A program made the position numbers and the translations under genes. Of a stretch of DNA of 64,000 nt, positions 1-8,550 are shown piece by piece (position 1 is the stretch's first letter; the number at the start of each line of letters is the position of its first letter). The notes beneath the pieces are model-generated. The model searched no databases. It saw only the letters and a list, made by a program, of their open reading frames with translations, and was not told the DNA's origin. The DNA lies in the NCBI RefSeq assembly GCF_002813775.1, contig NZ_CP020370.1, forward strand, positions 4,675,501-4,739,500, read 5' to 3'. The DNA comes from Candidatus Thiodictyon syntrophicum. Lineage in GTDB: Bacteria > Pseudomonadota > Gammaproteobacteria > Chromatiales > Chromatiaceae.

Positions 1-702
1 GCCGGTGCCGAAGCCCTGGGTACTGATCCACCGCTCACACAGCCACTCGATACGCTTGCGACGGTCGAACACGCCGACGAACAGAGCGACCGCGCGCTCG
101 GGCGGCAACCCGAGCGCCGCCGCCGCCTGTCGCTTCTGTTCTGGGGTGGCCGGATGGAAGCGCTGCATATCCACCCCGTTGGGAATGCGCCGAACCTTGG
201 CGGTGGACAGCCCCCGTAGTGCGAATTCCTCCTCAAGATCGGCGCTGATCGCCACATAGGCGTCGATCATGCCGAGAAAGGCCCGGTGGATGGGGGCGAC
301 GCGTGAGCCGCTCAGGCTGCTCAGGTCGTCGTTGGCCAGGCTCGCCTTGACCAGACTCGGTTTGCCCAGCAGACGGCCCACGGGGCCCACGATGCTCTGG
401 GTGTAATTGGCGCCCTGCCCATGCACGATGTCGATCTCCCGACGCCGCTCCCACAGGTGGGCCAGCAGCGAGCGCCACACGCTGAACTCCTGGTGGACCG
501 CCCGCAGGTTGATGTGGACCCCGGTGACCTCAAAGCCGTCGACCTCATAGCGCCGGGGGACGCCGGTCCAGGCCGGCGACACAAACGCGATGCGATGGCC
601 GCGCTCGCGCAACCGCCTGGCCAGCAGCAGGGCCTGGGACGCCGCGCCGCTGTATTCCGGCGGGAGATAGCGCGCGAACATCAGGATGCGGAAGCTGCTC
701 AC
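1..702 (-). CDS. Glycosyltransferase family 4 (GT-B), N-terminal part, runs off the window
   Basis: The reverse strand is open from a GTG at 702 to the left edge (234 codons, no stop reached). The start reads VSSFRILMFARYLPPEYSG, the usual first beta-strand and loop of GT-B glycosyltransferases of the GT4 type. A G-Q-G-A-N motif (DIVHGQGANY) lies near residue 110. The IPNGVD motif near residue 187, followed by an F-x-P stretch and VALFVGVFDRRKRIEWL, is the conserved domain-linker region before the nucleotide-sugar-binding half, which is off the window. An ATG at 681 is an alternative start, but the GTG has a GAGAAGG stretch upstream. The enzyme is expected to be cytosolic and to build a surface or exopolysaccharide. 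Donor and acceptor cannot be told from this half. Confidence 0.85.
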   Translation of the reverse strand, partial: MSSFRILMFARYLPPEYSGAASQALLLARRLRERGHRIAFVSPAWTGVPRRYEVDGFEVTGVHINLRAVHQEFSVWRSLLAHLWERRREIDIVHGQGANYTQSIVGPVGRLLGKPSLVKASLANDDLSSLSGSRVAPIHRAFLGMIDAYVAISADLEEEFALRGLSTAKVRRIPNGVDMQRFHPATPEQKRQAAAALGLPPERAVALFVGVFDRRKRIEWLCERWISTQGFGTG

Positions 703-904
703 GGGGAATGGGGGCCTTCTCGTCGAGTTGGATAGGCGCACTGCAAACCCCGCGATGCTACACAAAAACCACCGCCGCCGCCCCTGGAGAACGCACGGCA
801 GGCGCCGACGGCCGCCGGACGGTGATGACAGCGCCGACCCTCCCGGAGCCCGATTGCGCGCACCGACCGCTGCGGGGGGCCGCCGGACCTCGTCCGAAAC
901 AAGC

Positions 905-1798
905 TCAATCGCGACCGGACTCCAGGGCTGCGATGCGCACCTCCAGGGGCGGGTGGCTCATGAACAGGGCCGCGAGCCCCTGGCCGATGCCGCCGCTGAT
1001 ACCGAAGGCGGCGAACTCGCGCGACGGCAGGTCAGCTGTCGCATGGCCGCGCTGCAAGGCGCGCAGGGCATCGACCATCTGGCGCCGGCTGGTGAGCCGG
1101 GCACCACCCGCGTCGGCGTGGAATTCGCGGTAGCGGGAGAACCACATGACGATCATGGTCGCGAGGAAGGACAACAATACCTGTGCGATCATCGAGGCGA
1201 CAAAATAGCCGATCCCGGGACCTGAGCGCTGATCGTTGGGACCGCGCAGGGCCTGGTCCACCAGGCTGCCGATGATCCGCGACAAGAACACCACGAAGGT
1301 GTTGACCACGCCCTGGATCAAGGTCAGGGTCACCATGTCGCCGTTGGCTACGTGGCTGATCTCGTGGCCGACCACCGCCTCCACCTCGTCCTTGGTCATG
1401 GACTGGAGGAGTCCGGTGCTGACCGCGACCAGGGCCGCGTTGCGGTTCCAGCCGGTCGCAAAGGCATTGGGGTCGGGCGAGTCGAAGATGCCGACCTCCG
1501 GCATCCTGATCCCGGCCGCCGCGCACTGGCGCGCGACCGTGTCCACCAGCCAGCGCTCGAAGGGGGTGCCCGGTTGCTCGATGATCTGCACCCCCATGCT
1601 GCGCTTGGCCATGGACTTGGAGAGAAAAAGCGAGATGAGGGACCCGGTGAACCCGATGACGGCGGACATCACCAGCAGGGACGTCAAGTCGAGGCCGCCG
1701 TTGGCATTGACGCCGCTCAGGCCAAGCAGGTTGAAAACCAGGCTGATGACCACCAGCACGGCGACATTGGTCGCCAGAAACAGGAAGATTCGCATCAT
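905..1798 (-). CDS. htpX: Membrane zinc metalloprotease HtpX
   Basis: M48-family protease that degrades misfolded inner-membrane proteins, overlapping in role with FtsH. The 297-residue product matches the family length of about 290. Two N-terminal membrane segments (residues 4-28 and 38-60) precede the zinc motif HEISH at 145-149 (H145, E146, H149). Two more hydrophobic segments follow (about 157-177 and 196-216), then the downstream EFHAD motif that carries the third zinc ligand. The double-methionine start MMRIFLFLATN matches the E. coli protein, so 1798 was chosen. A GGAG lies about 9 bases upstream. The reading frame is open further upstream into the tRNA-Ala region, but that extension is not protein-like. 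It is followed on the same strand by the glycosyltransferase with a 200-base gap that shows no gene. Confidence 0.95.
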   Translation of the reverse strand: MMRIFLFLATNVAVLVVISLVFNLLGLSGVNANGGLDLTSLLVMSAVIGFTGSLISLFLSKSMAKRSMGVQIIEQPGTPFERWLVDTVARQCAAAGIRMPEVGIFDSPDPNAFATGWNRNAALVAVSTGLLQSMTKDEVEAVVGHEISHVANGDMVTLTLIQGVVNTFVVFLSRIIGSLVDQALRGPNDQRSGPGIGYFVASMIAQVLLSFLATMIVMWFSRYREFHADAGGARLTSRRQMVDALRALQRGHATADLPSREFAAFGISGGIGQGLAALFMSHPPLEVRIAALESGRD

Positions 1799-1931
1799 GA
1801 GTCGAGACTCCGGCTTGAGGGTTGCGACGGTGTGCATACCATGCGCGCAAGGGCGGTCCGCACGCAATTGTGAGATGTTACTTGAGATCCGGCACTGAGG
1901 GCGATGCCGACTCGGCCAAGAAAAAACGGGC

Positions 1932-1960
1932 TGGACAAGCGGCACGCCCGCCGCTAAAAT
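1932..1960 (+). promoter_or_regulatory. Sigma-70-type promoter for tRNA-Ala
   Basis: TGGACA at 1932-1937 and TAAAAT at 1955-1960 are separated by exactly 17 bases. The predicted start point lies about 12 bases before the tRNA-Ala gene. It stands in a divergent gap with htpX on the other strand. Assignment is by pattern only. Confidence 0.6.
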
Positions 1961-1978
1961 TTCCGTCTCGATGTGATC

Positions 1979-2054
1979 GGGGCCATAGCTCAGCTGGGAG
2001 AGCGCAACACTGGCAGTGTTGAGGTCGACGGTTCGATCCCGTCTGGCTCCACCA
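1979..2054 (+). tRNA. tRNA-Ala (GGC)
   Basis: A 76-base cloverleaf. The acceptor stem GGGGCCA pairs with TGGCTCC (one G-T). The anticodon stem CAACA/TGTTG encloses the loop CTGGCAG, giving anticodon GGC. The T arm carries GTTCGATCC, and CCA is encoded at 2052-2054. It lies 91 bases before tRNA-Glu, with a terminator between them. Confidence 0.97.
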
Positions 2055-2060
2055 ACCAAG

Positions 2061-2102
2061 AATCCGGTCTTCCACGGAAACACAGGAAGACCGGATTTTT
2101 TT
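2061..2102 (+). terminator. Rho-independent terminator after tRNA-Ala
   Basis: The perfect 13-base stem AATCCGGTCTTCC/GGAAGACCGGATT, with an 11-base loop, runs directly into seven further T residues (eight or nine in total). Confidence 0.9.
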
Positions 2103-2145
2103 CTGGTCCTGGACATGGACCGCCGAGACCAGAAAAGCCGTTTCA

Positions 2146-2221
2146 GTCCCCATCGTCTAGAGGCCTAGGACACCGCCCTTTCACGGCGGCGACCGGAGTT
2201 CGAATCTCCGTGGGGACGCCA
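2146..2221 (+). tRNA. tRNA-Glu (TTC)
   Basis: A 76-base cloverleaf. The acceptor stem GTCCCCA pairs with TGGGGAC. The anticodon stem CCGCC/GGCGG encloses CTTTCAC, giving anticodon TTC. The T arm has GTTCGAATC, the discriminator is G, and CCA is encoded. No separate promoter is obvious in the short spacer after the tRNA-Ala terminator. Confidence 0.97.
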
Positions 2222-2229
2222 ATCAAACC

Positions 2230-2261
2230 AACGGGTTGCACCGGATTTCGGGCAACCCGTT
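2230..2261 (+). terminator. Hairpin after tRNA-Glu, possible weak terminator
   Basis: The 10-base perfect stem AACGGGTTGC/GCAACCCGTT lies 8 bases after the tRNA. It has no T tract, so it may act in 3'-end processing or as a Rho-assisted stop rather than as an intrinsic terminator. Confidence 0.5.
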
Positions 2262-2320
2262 GTGCTATCCGAGGGCCTGTTCCCGACGCAACGACCGGGT
2301 GGCATCGCAGGATCGATCCC

Positions 2321-2719
2321 CTAGGCCAACAGCGCCTCCAACTCAGCCGGCAGATGGGGTCGGCCGCGGGCATTGAGCGCGGTGCCGATGATCCGGGCGG
2401 CCAGCACCGGCTTCTCATCCGGGAGCCGCAGGATCGCCTGGTCGAAGGCAAACCGCAGCCGCGATTCACGCACGAAATCCAGATCGACACGGAACCGGTC
2501 CCCGCTGGTCAGCGGGAACTTGTAGTCCAGCTCGGCGCGCACCACGACCAGGTTGACACCGCTCCTGGTGTATTCGGCGAAGTCGATGCCGATGGACTTG
2601 AGATACAGGTGGCGGACGTGCTCCAGATAATTCTGGTAGACGCCGTTGTTGACGATACCCTGGATGTCGCACTCGTAATCGCGCACGGCCATCTCATGGC
2701 TGAAGGCATGGGAACCCAT
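2321..2719 (-). CDS. Hotdog-fold acyl-CoA thioesterase (YbgC/4HBT-like)
   Basis: A 132-residue single hotdog domain that hydrolyses acyl-CoA or acyl-ACP thioesters in the cytosol. The family signature is near the N-terminus: the YECDIQGIVNNGVYQNYLEH stretch (about residues 15-34) contains the conserved D-x-x-G-x-V-N-N-x-x-Y-x-x-Y-x-E pattern, with the active-site Asp and the hinge helix. Many gammaproteobacteria carry a protein of this family (YbgC) immediately before tolQ. Here the gene lies 7.7 kb away on the other strand, so it may be a paralogue or a relocated ybgC. Substrate is unknown. Confidence 0.82.
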   Translation of the reverse strand: MGSHAFSHEMAVRDYECDIQGIVNNGVYQNYLEHVRHLYLKSIGIDFAEYTRSGVNLVVVRAELDYKFPLTSGDRFRVDLDFVRESRLRFAFDQAILRLPDEKPVLAARIIGTALNARGRPHLPAELEALLA

Positions 2720-2805
2720 GGAACCTCTCCCGAGTCGTTATGTAAGTCAGTAATTTAGCCGCAACCGGCTGGTGCGCGGAAGCCCGCGCGCGGCCCCGCG
2801 GGCGC

Positions 2806-4287
2806 TCAACCCTTAGCGCCGGTCTTGCTCCCGAACAGCGAACCCATGACCCCGCGCAGTAACTGGCGCCCGACCTGGCTACCCAGGGCGCGGGCCGCGC
2901 TGGTCGCGAAGGCCTCCAGCGGGGTTTGGCGCCCGCGGGACCCGCCGCCCGTCCCGCGCGCCCCGCCCGGCAGGTCAGTCCCACCCGTCGGCACCGCCGC
3001 CCCGGTCGCACGTTGCGCCAGCATCTCATAGGCCGACACCCGGTCGATGGTGATGTCATAGACGCCCTTGAGCAACGATCCGTCCAGCACCGCCTGGCGC
3101 TCCGCGGCCGCGACCGGACCCAGCCGACTCCCCGGCGGGGCGACGCTCACCCGCTGCACCATCCCCGGGACCCCCTCCGCGTCCAGGGTCGAGACCAGGG
3201 CCTCACCGAGCGCGAGCGCGGTAATCACCGCCTCGGTGTCCAGGGCCGGGTTCGGGCGGAAGGTCTGGGCGGCCACCCGCACCGCCTTCTGGTCTTTCGG
3301 CGTGAAGGCGCGCAGGGCATGTTGAACGCGGTTGCCGAGCTGACCCAGCACCGCCTCCGGCACGTCGAGCGGACTCTGCGTCACGAAATAGACCCCGACG
3401 CCCTTGGAGCGGATCAGCCGCACCACCTGCTCGATCTTATTTAACAGGACCTTGGGCGCATCGTTGAACAGCAGGTGCGCCTCGTCGAAGAAAAACACCA
3501 GCCGCGGGCGGTCCGCGTCGCCCACCTCCGGCAGGGTCTCGAACAGCTCCGAGAGCAGCCACAGCAGGAAGGTCGAATAGATGGCCGGGGTGTGGATGAG
3601 CCGGTCGGCCGCCAGGATGTTGATGTAGCCGTGGCCCCGCGGGTCGGTCTGCATCAGGTCCGCCAGGCTCAGGGCCGGTTCGCCGAACAGGCGCGTCGCC
3701 CCCTGCTGCTCCAGGGCCAGGAGGCGGCGCAGGATGGCCCCGACGCTCGCCTTCGACACATTGCCCCAACGGGTCTGAAGCCCATCGGCGGTGTCCGCCG
3801 CATGGGTCAGGAGCGAGCGCAGGTCTTTGAGATCCAGCAGCAGCCAGCCGTTCTCGTCCGCCAACTGGAAGACGATGTTGAGCACCCCCTCCTGGACCTC
3901 GTTGAGCCCCAGGAGCCGCCCCAGCAACAGCGGCCCCAAGGCGCTGATGGTCGTGCGCACCGGGTGGCCCTGGACCCCGTGCAGATCCCAGAACTGCACC
4001 GGATTGGCGGCGTAGGTGAAGCCTTCGGCCTGTTCCAGACCCATCTCGGCCACCCGCTGCGTCACCTTCACGTTGGCCCCGCCGGCCTGGCTGAGCCCGG
4101 CCAGGTCCCCCTTCACGTCCGCCAGGAAGACCGGCACGCCAGCCCGGCTGAACTGCTCCGCCAGGCGTTGCAGGGTCACGGTCTTGCCGGTGCCGGTCGC
4201 ACCGGCGACCAGGCCATGGCGGTTGGCCATGCGCAGGTTGATCGCGACCGGCACGGTACCGGTGCCGATGAGAATGGAATCGGTCAT
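2806..4287 (-). CDS. HerA-type P-loop ATPase of the DUF853 (YjgR) family
   Basis: A 493-residue cytosolic ATPase related to HerA/FtsK-type motor proteins; the cellular role of the bacterial YjgR-like members is unsettled. Walker A is GATGTGKT at residues 29-36, followed by VFLADVKGDLAGLS. Walker B is VFFFDEAH, with D269 and E270. The sensor region reads GVYFVTQSPLDVP, typical of DUF853. The C-terminal 70 residues are Gly/Arg-rich and low in complexity (about 430-470), then end in a short basic helix. The start at 4287 gives MTDSILIGTG, which matches the family. The frame remains open 180 codons further upstream, but that part translates simple repeats and is not a protein. It is transcribed away from the SDR gene. 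Confidence 0.9.
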   Translation of the reverse strand: MTDSILIGTGTVPVAINLRMANRHGLVAGATGTGKTVTLQRLAEQFSRAGVPVFLADVKGDLAGLSQAGGANVKVTQRVAEMGLEQAEGFTYAANPVQFWDLHGVQGHPVRTTISALGPLLLGRLLGLNEVQEGVLNIVFQLADENGWLLLDLKDLRSLLTHAADTADGLQTRWGNVSKASVGAILRRLLALEQQGATRLFGEPALSLADLMQTDPRGHGYINILAADRLIHTPAIYSTFLLWLLSELFETLPEVGDADRPRLVFFFDEAHLLFNDAPKVLLNKIEQVVRLIRSKGVGVYFVTQSPLDVPEAVLGQLGNRVQHALRAFTPKDQKAVRVAAQTFRPNPALDTEAVITALALGEALVSTLDAEGVPGMVQRVSVAPPGSRLGPVAAAERQAVLDGSLLKGVYDITIDRVSAYEMLAQRATGAAVPTGGTDLPGGARGTGGGSRGRQTPLEAFATSAARALGSQVGRQLLRGVMGSLFGSKTGAKG

Positions 4288-4455
4288 GGGGGCGCTCCGT
4301 TGGGGCTGGCGTCGATGGGGTGGCAGTGTATACCGAGCGGACTGACAAGTTTCGGTGCGCCCGGGCCGCGGGGGTGCCGACCCGTGGGGACCACACAAGG
4401 GGTCGATCGTGGGAACGATCAGAACTGATGTGGTGGCCGAAATCCCGGGTACGCT

Positions 4456-4537
4456 GTCGTTGTCGTGGTCGTGGGCGTGGTCGTTGTCGTAATCGAATGA
4501 TCCGAGCACGATTACGACAACGACAACGACAACGACG
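4456..4537. repeat. Inverted repeat of (GTCGTT)n / (AACGAC)n, copy 1
   Basis: The left arm (4456-4495) is built from GTCGTTGTCGTGG-like hexamers and ends in TAATCG. After 13 bases the right arm (4509-4537) starts CGATTACGACAACGACAACG. Together they form an imperfect hairpin of about 28 bp. A second copy with the same ends lies at 29752-29868. It occupies part of the 616-base gap between the DUF853 ATPase and the SDR gene. Confidence 0.8.
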
Positions 4538-4625
4538 CCCGGTCCGTGAGAACGTCCGGTCACCAGGGACGGGCAAGACGCCCGTCCCTCCGGCTTTGCC
4601 GTGAGGGGCGCGCCGGGACCCAGCC

Positions 4626-4716
4626 GGAGCGGCTTGCAGCCGCGACTGCGCCCCGTAAAATGCCGTGCGCCGCAGGTTACCGCGGCCTCGCAGCGCGGCT
4701 GCAAGCCGCTCCCACG
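4626..4716. repeat. Long inverted repeat of the GGAGCGGCTTGCAGCCGC family
   Basis: GGAGCGGCTTGCAGCCGCG near 4627 is matched by its reverse complement CGCGGCTGCAAGCCGCTCC near 4697, with a loop of about 50 bases. Each arm is itself a short palindrome. Single related words (GTGGGAGCGGCTT) occur near 19663 and 24691. This is the REP-like type widespread in gammaproteobacteria. The rest of the gap up to 4890 shows no gene. Confidence 0.7.
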
Positions 4717-4903
4717 GGGAGCCTTTATCTTCCGGGGACGAACGGGGAGTCTTCGGCTATACTCCGGCCGGGCCGGGGGGCGTGCCGCGAGGGGCCTTAC
4801 GCCGCAGCGAGCGCGCCACCACCCTGGCACCGATTACAAACGGACGCCGTCTCTGACTGGGGCGGCGCATCGATCATCAAGAAGTAACGCGGAGGTTAAC
4901 GAC

Positions 4904-5698
4904 ATGTTGGAAATCAAAGGTTCGGTCGCGGTCATCACCGGCGGCGGCGGCGGCATCGGCTATGCCATCGCTGAACACTGGGTCAAGAACGGCGGCAAGG
5001 TGGTGCTGGCCGACGTGGCGCAGGAGCCCTTGGAGAAGGCCGCGGCGGCGCTCGCCGCGCTGGGCGGTGAGGTGGTCACGGTGGTCGGCAACGTCACCAG
5101 CGAAGAGGACACCGCCCGGCTTGCCGATACCGCCATCGAGAAATTCGGTGCCATCAATCTGGTCGCGCCCTTTGCCGGCATCATCAAGGACGGCATGATG
5201 GTCTCCCCGGACCGGGAAACCGGCAAGGTCACGCGCAAGCTGTCGTTCGACGACTTCAAGAAGGTCATCGACATCAATCTGAACGGCGTCTTCCTGACCG
5301 TGCGCGAATGTGCCGCGCGCATGATCGACAACAAGTGCAAGGGGCTCATTTGTCTGGTCTCCTCCACCGGCTCACTGGGCACGGCCGGCCAGATCAGTTA
5401 CTCCTCCACCAAGGCCGCCATGTCGGTGATGCCCAAGGTGATCACCGCGGAGTTCTTCCGGCGCGGTCTGTCCAATCAGATCCGCTGCGTGGCCGTAGCC
5501 CCGGGCTACGTCGGCACGCCGATGGTGAAGAACATGAATCAACAGGCCCTGGACAAGATCCTTCAGGACATTCCCATCGGCCGCTTGATCGAACCCGAGG
5601 AAGTGGCGCAACTGGTCGCGGACATCTACCGTAACGAGGCGCTGAGCGGCGACGTGTATTTCATCCACGGCGGCCTGCGCCTGGGCTCCAAGGGCTGA
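4904..5698 (+). CDS. Short-chain dehydrogenase/reductase (classical SDR)
   Basis: A 264-residue NAD(P)-dependent oxidoreductase with a Rossmann fold. The cofactor motif TGGGGGIG is at residues 12-19, with D37 after the second strand, which favours NAD(H). The catalytic serine is in the LVSSTGSLG stretch (about 154), and Y166 and K170 form YSSTK. The C-terminus PGYVGTPMV and the final FIHGGLRLGS fit classical SDRs close to 3-oxoacyl-ACP or acetoacetyl-CoA reductases. The start at 4904 is set by GGAGG at 4891-4895. It is a single gene, followed 100 bases later by the rhodanese gene. Substrate is not deducible. It could be a PHA or fatty-acid reductase, but no phaC or fab gene is nearby. Confidence 0.9.
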   Translation: MLEIKGSVAVITGGGGGIGYAIAEHWVKNGGKVVLADVAQEPLEKAAAALAALGGEVVTVVGNVTSEEDTARLADTAIEKFGAINLVAPFAGIIKDGMMVSPDRETGKVTRKLSFDDFKKVIDINLNGVFLTVRECAARMIDNKCKGLICLVSSTGSLGTAGQISYSSTKAAMSVMPKVITAEFFRRGLSNQIRCVAVAPGYVGTPMVKNMNQQALDKILQDIPIGRLIEPEEVAQLVADIYRNEALSGDVYFIHGGLRLGSKG

Positions 5699-5799
5699 TC
5701 CGGGCGGGACGCCAACCCCCCTGGAGCAGACCTCAGTCAGTGACTCCTGAGCCGCCGGCGGTTACCCACCGCCGGGGGACTTGGAGTCTCTTTCCGATT

Positions 5800-6300
5800 A
5801 TGACGAGCGTGAAGACCCGCCGACGCGGCGGGTCCCCACGCCGATGGAGAAGCGCCGTGTCTGGTTACCTGCGATTGCCCGCGCTCGCCCTGGCGACGGT
5901 CACGCTGTTCTGCGGTTGCCTCGCGCAGCCCGGCCCCACGCTCACCGCCGCGGCGGCGCACGACCAGGCCAAGGCCGGCACGCTCACGCTGATCGACATC
6001 CGCACCCCCGCCGAATGGCGCGAGACCGGGATCGCCGCCGGCGCCGCGTCGATCATGATGCAGGACCCCAAGGGTCCGGACGGCTTCGCCGCTGCGGTCC
6101 TGGCCCAGGTCCGGGGTGACTACGCAGCCCCGATCGCGCTCATCTGCCGCACCGGCAACCGAAGCGCTCACATGCAACAAACGCTTGCAGATCATGGATT
6201 TACTCGGGTCTACAGCGTCGCCGACGGCATGGCGGGCAGCGCGGCCGGGCCCGGCTGGATCAGGCTCGGCCTGCCCGTGACTTCGTGCAAGGACTGCTGA
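5800..6300 (+). CDS. Rhodanese-domain lipoprotein or exported protein
   Basis: A 166-residue protein with a basic N-terminus, one hydrophobic stretch (LRLPALALATVTLFCGC) and a lipobox-like FCGC, suggesting export and perhaps lipidation. The mature part is one rhodanese domain: LIDIRTPAEWRETG is the first conserved block, and the active-site loop is CRTGNRS with the catalytic cysteine. The domain ends in VADGMAGS, typical of single-domain rhodaneses. Such periplasmic rhodaneses move sulfane sulfur, which would fit a sulfur-oxidising host; that link is inferred. The ATG at 5800 was preferred over one 20 codons upstream because it gives a normal signal sequence. The C-terminal CKDC adds two cysteines. 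The next gene starts 8 bases downstream, suggesting cotranscription. Confidence 0.8.
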   Translation: MTSVKTRRRGGSPRRWRSAVSGYLRLPALALATVTLFCGCLAQPGPTLTAAAAHDQAKAGTLTLIDIRTPAEWRETGIAAGAASIMMQDPKGPDGFAAAVLAQVRGDYAAPIALICRTGNRSAHMQQTLADHGFTRVYSVADGMAGSAAGPGWIRLGLPVTSCKDC

Positions 6301-6308
6301 CCAGAGCG

Positions 6309-6830
6309 ATGCGTGCCAAGCGCGGGGTCACGTTGATCGAACTGATGATCACGTTGGCCATCATGGTGATCGTGCTGATGTTCGCCGCCCCCCCGTTCGG
6401 CGCCTTGATGGCCCGCAACAGGATGTCCACGACGGTGAACAACTTTGTCGCGACCCTCAGCCTCGCCCGTTCGATGGCGGTCATGGGCACGGCGCCGGTC
6501 AGCATCTGTTCCGATGACGGAAATGGGGCCTGCGGCGGCACCGGCGATTGGGCCAAGGGTGCGCTACTTTTCAGGGATGATGATTCTAATCAAATACTTG
6601 ATGGAACGGAAGCGGTAACGAAGCGCCTGAACGCTTCCGAGAGCACGACGATTGTCGCCAATGTCGCGGCCGTGACCTTCAGTCAGGACGGTACGGCGAC
6701 GACGACGGCTGCAGGCGCCAACTCGACGTGGGTCTTCTGTGATCCTTCAGGCCGTGTCAGTCCACGACTCGTTGCGGTCCAAGGGGGTGGCTCCAACTAC
6801 CTCTATCAACATGCCGCCTGTTCGCTATGA
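6309..6830 (+). CDS. Type IV pilin-like protein of the FimT/GspH family
   Basis: A 173-residue minor pseudopilin. The prepilin signal is short and basic (MRAKRG), cleaved before VTLIELMITLAIMVIVLM. Glu5 of the mature protein is present, followed by the hydrophobic assembly helix. The remaining part matches the FimT/GspH layout, with ARSMAVMGTAPVSIC and a C-terminal beta-rich domain ending in CDPSGRVSP and a final cysteine pair (C-x-n-C). These proteins prime type IV pilus assembly, and FimT binds DNA in some competent bacteria. No other pilin gene follows; the next 200 bases carry no gene. The first ATG in frame (6285) would add eight residues and overlap the rhodanese stop. Confidence 0.88.
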   Translation: MRAKRGVTLIELMITLAIMVIVLMFAAPPFGALMARNRMSTTVNNFVATLSLARSMAVMGTAPVSICSDDGNGACGGTGDWAKGALLFRDDDSNQILDGTEAVTKRLNASESTTIVANVAAVTFSQDGTATTTAAGANSTWVFCDPSGRVSPRLVAVQGGGSNYLYQHAACSL

Positions 6831-7033
6831 CGCGATGGTCGACGCACGGCAGCAGCCCAGCGTACCGCCGGCGGGCGGGTGGACCCGCGGCAAGGCGCCC
6901 GGTGCTGGTGGGCCGCGGGAACCCGAGGGTCCGCCGACGGGCCTGATCGAGTGTCCGTGTAGGCGGTTGATGCGGCTCCTGATGTACCGCATCTTCAGAC
7001 CTACCCGACCTGGTTTGTACGAGTGCCTGTCCG

Positions 7034-8536
7034 ATGAGCCTGCTTGAATCCTCTCAGACCGATTTCCATGACCCCCGGCTGGCGACCTCCCGGGCCGACC
7101 TGTTAGCAGCGTTGCGTGCCTTCCTGCCGACGGACGCGGTACTGGAGCACGAGGAGCAGGTGCGGCCCTACGAGTGCGACGGGCTTTCGGTCTATCGACA
7201 GCTCCCCCTGCTGGTGGTGCTGCCGCGCACCGTCGCGGAGGTTCAGCGGGTCTTGCGTCTGTGCCACGAGCGCCAGGTGCCGGTGGTGGCGCGCGGGGCC
7301 GGCACCGGGCTCTCGGGGGGCGCGCTGCCGGTCGGTGATGGGATTGTACTCAGTCTGGCGCGGTTGAATCGCATCCTGGCCCTGGACCCGGCGGCGCGCA
7401 CCGCGCGGGTGGAGCCGGGCGTGCGTAACCTGGCGATTACCGAGGCGGCGGCACCCCACGGACTCTACTATGCGCCGGACCCCTCGAGCCAGATCGCCTG
7501 CACCATCGGGGGCAATGTGGCGGAGAATTCGGGGGGCGTGCACTGCCTGAAGTACGGACTGACGGTCCACAATGTGCTCGCGGTGAAGTTCGTCACCATG
7601 GCGGGGGAATTGATCGAACTCGGCGGGGCGGCACCGGACGCACCGGGCTATGACCTGTTGGCCCTCTATATCGGTTCGGAGGGGATGCTGGGGGTGACGG
7701 TGGAGGTGACGGTGGCGCTGCTGCCGGTGCCCGAGCGGGCCCAGGCCCTGCTGGCCGCCTTCGATGACACCGAGCGCGCCGGCCACGCGGTGGGCGACAT
7801 CATCGCGGCCGGCATCATCCCGGCTGGCCTTGAGATGATGGACGGACCGGCGATCCAGGCGGCCGAGGCCTTTGCCCACGCCGGGTACCCGACCGACGCG
7901 GCGGCGATCCTGCTGTGCGAGCTCGACGGCACCCTGGAGGAGGTGGCCGAACTGACGCAGCAGGTGCGGGACCTGCTGCTGGCGAGCGGGGCGACCCTGG
8001 TGCAGGTGTCGCGCGACGACGCCGAGCGCCTGCGCTTTTGGAAGGGGCGCAAGTCCGCCTTCCCGGCGATAGGGCGCCTCGCCCCCGACTATTACTGTAT
8101 GGACGGCACCATCCCCCGCCGCAAGCTGCCGGAGGTGCTGCGCCGCACGGCGCAGTTGGCCGCGGAATATCGCCTGCCGGTGGCCAACGTCTTCCACGCG
8201 GGGGACGGTAACCTGCACCCGCTGATCCTGTTCGACGCCAACCGGCCCGGTGAACTGGAGCGCGCCGAGGCACTGGGTGGGCGGATCCTGGAACTGTGCG
8301 TGGAGGTGGGCGGCACCATCACGGGTGAGCACGGGGTCGGGATCGAGAAAATCAACCAGATGTGCGTCCAGTTCAGCCCGGCGGAGTTGGCCCAGTTCCG
8401 CGGCGTGAAACAGGCCTTCGACCCGCTGGGGCTGCTCAATCCCGGCAAGGGGGTGCCGACCCCGCGGCGCTGTTCGGAGTATCGGCAATTGTCTGGGAGC
8501 GCCGGGCACCAGCACGGCGCGGGCGCGTCGCACTGA
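7034..8536 (+). CDS. glcD: Glycolate oxidase subunit GlcD (FAD-linked)
   Basis: A 500-residue flavoprotein that oxidises glycolate (or D-lactate) to the 2-oxoacid. The N-terminal FAD_binding_4 (PCMH) domain contains [16 protein letters not shown] (near 90-105) and [15 protein letters not shown] (near 155-170). The FAD-oxidase C-terminal domain ends in [15 protein letters not shown] and [14 protein letters not shown]. These are diagnostic for the GlcD/D-2-hydroxyacid dehydrogenase group. The subunits that normally follow, GlcE and GlcF, are not downstream: ruvB begins 14 bases later. The last 25 residues are a non-conserved tail. Partners may be elsewhere, or the enzyme may act with another Fe-S protein. 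Confidence 0.92.
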   Translation: MSLLESSQTDFHDPRLATSRADLLAALRAFLPTDAVLEHEEQVRPYECDGLSVYRQLPLLVVLPRTVAEVQRVLRLCHERQVPVVARGAGTGLSGGALPVGDGIVLSLARLNRILALDPAARTARVEPGVRNLAITEAAAPHGLYYAPDPSSQIACTIGGNVAENSGGVHCLKYGLTVHNVLAVKFVTMAGELIELGGAAPDAPGYDLLALYIGSEGMLGVTVEVTVALLPVPERAQALLAAFDDTERAGHAVGDIIAAGIIPAGLEMMDGPAIQAAEAFAHAGYPTDAAAILLCELDGTLEEVAELTQQVRDLLLASGATLVQVSRDDAERLRFWKGRKSAFPAIGRLAPDYYCMDGTIPRRKLPEVLRRTAQLAAEYRLPVANVFHAGDGNLHPLILFDANRPGELERAEALGGRILELCVEVGGTITGEHGVGIEKINQMCVQFSPAELAQFRGVKQAFDPLGLLNPGKGVPTPRRCSEYRQLSGSAGHQHGAGASH

Positions 8537-8550
8537 CGAATTCGCCCCCC

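Noticed and set aside
1799-2116. N-terminal extension of HtpX through the tRNA-Ala region
   Set aside because: It would translate the tRNA gene and terminator. MMRIFLFL at 1798 is the family start.
4288-4830. N-terminal extension of the DUF853 ATPase
   Set aside because: The extra 181 codons translate the hexamer repeat (long Val and Asp/His runs). The family-type start is at 4287.
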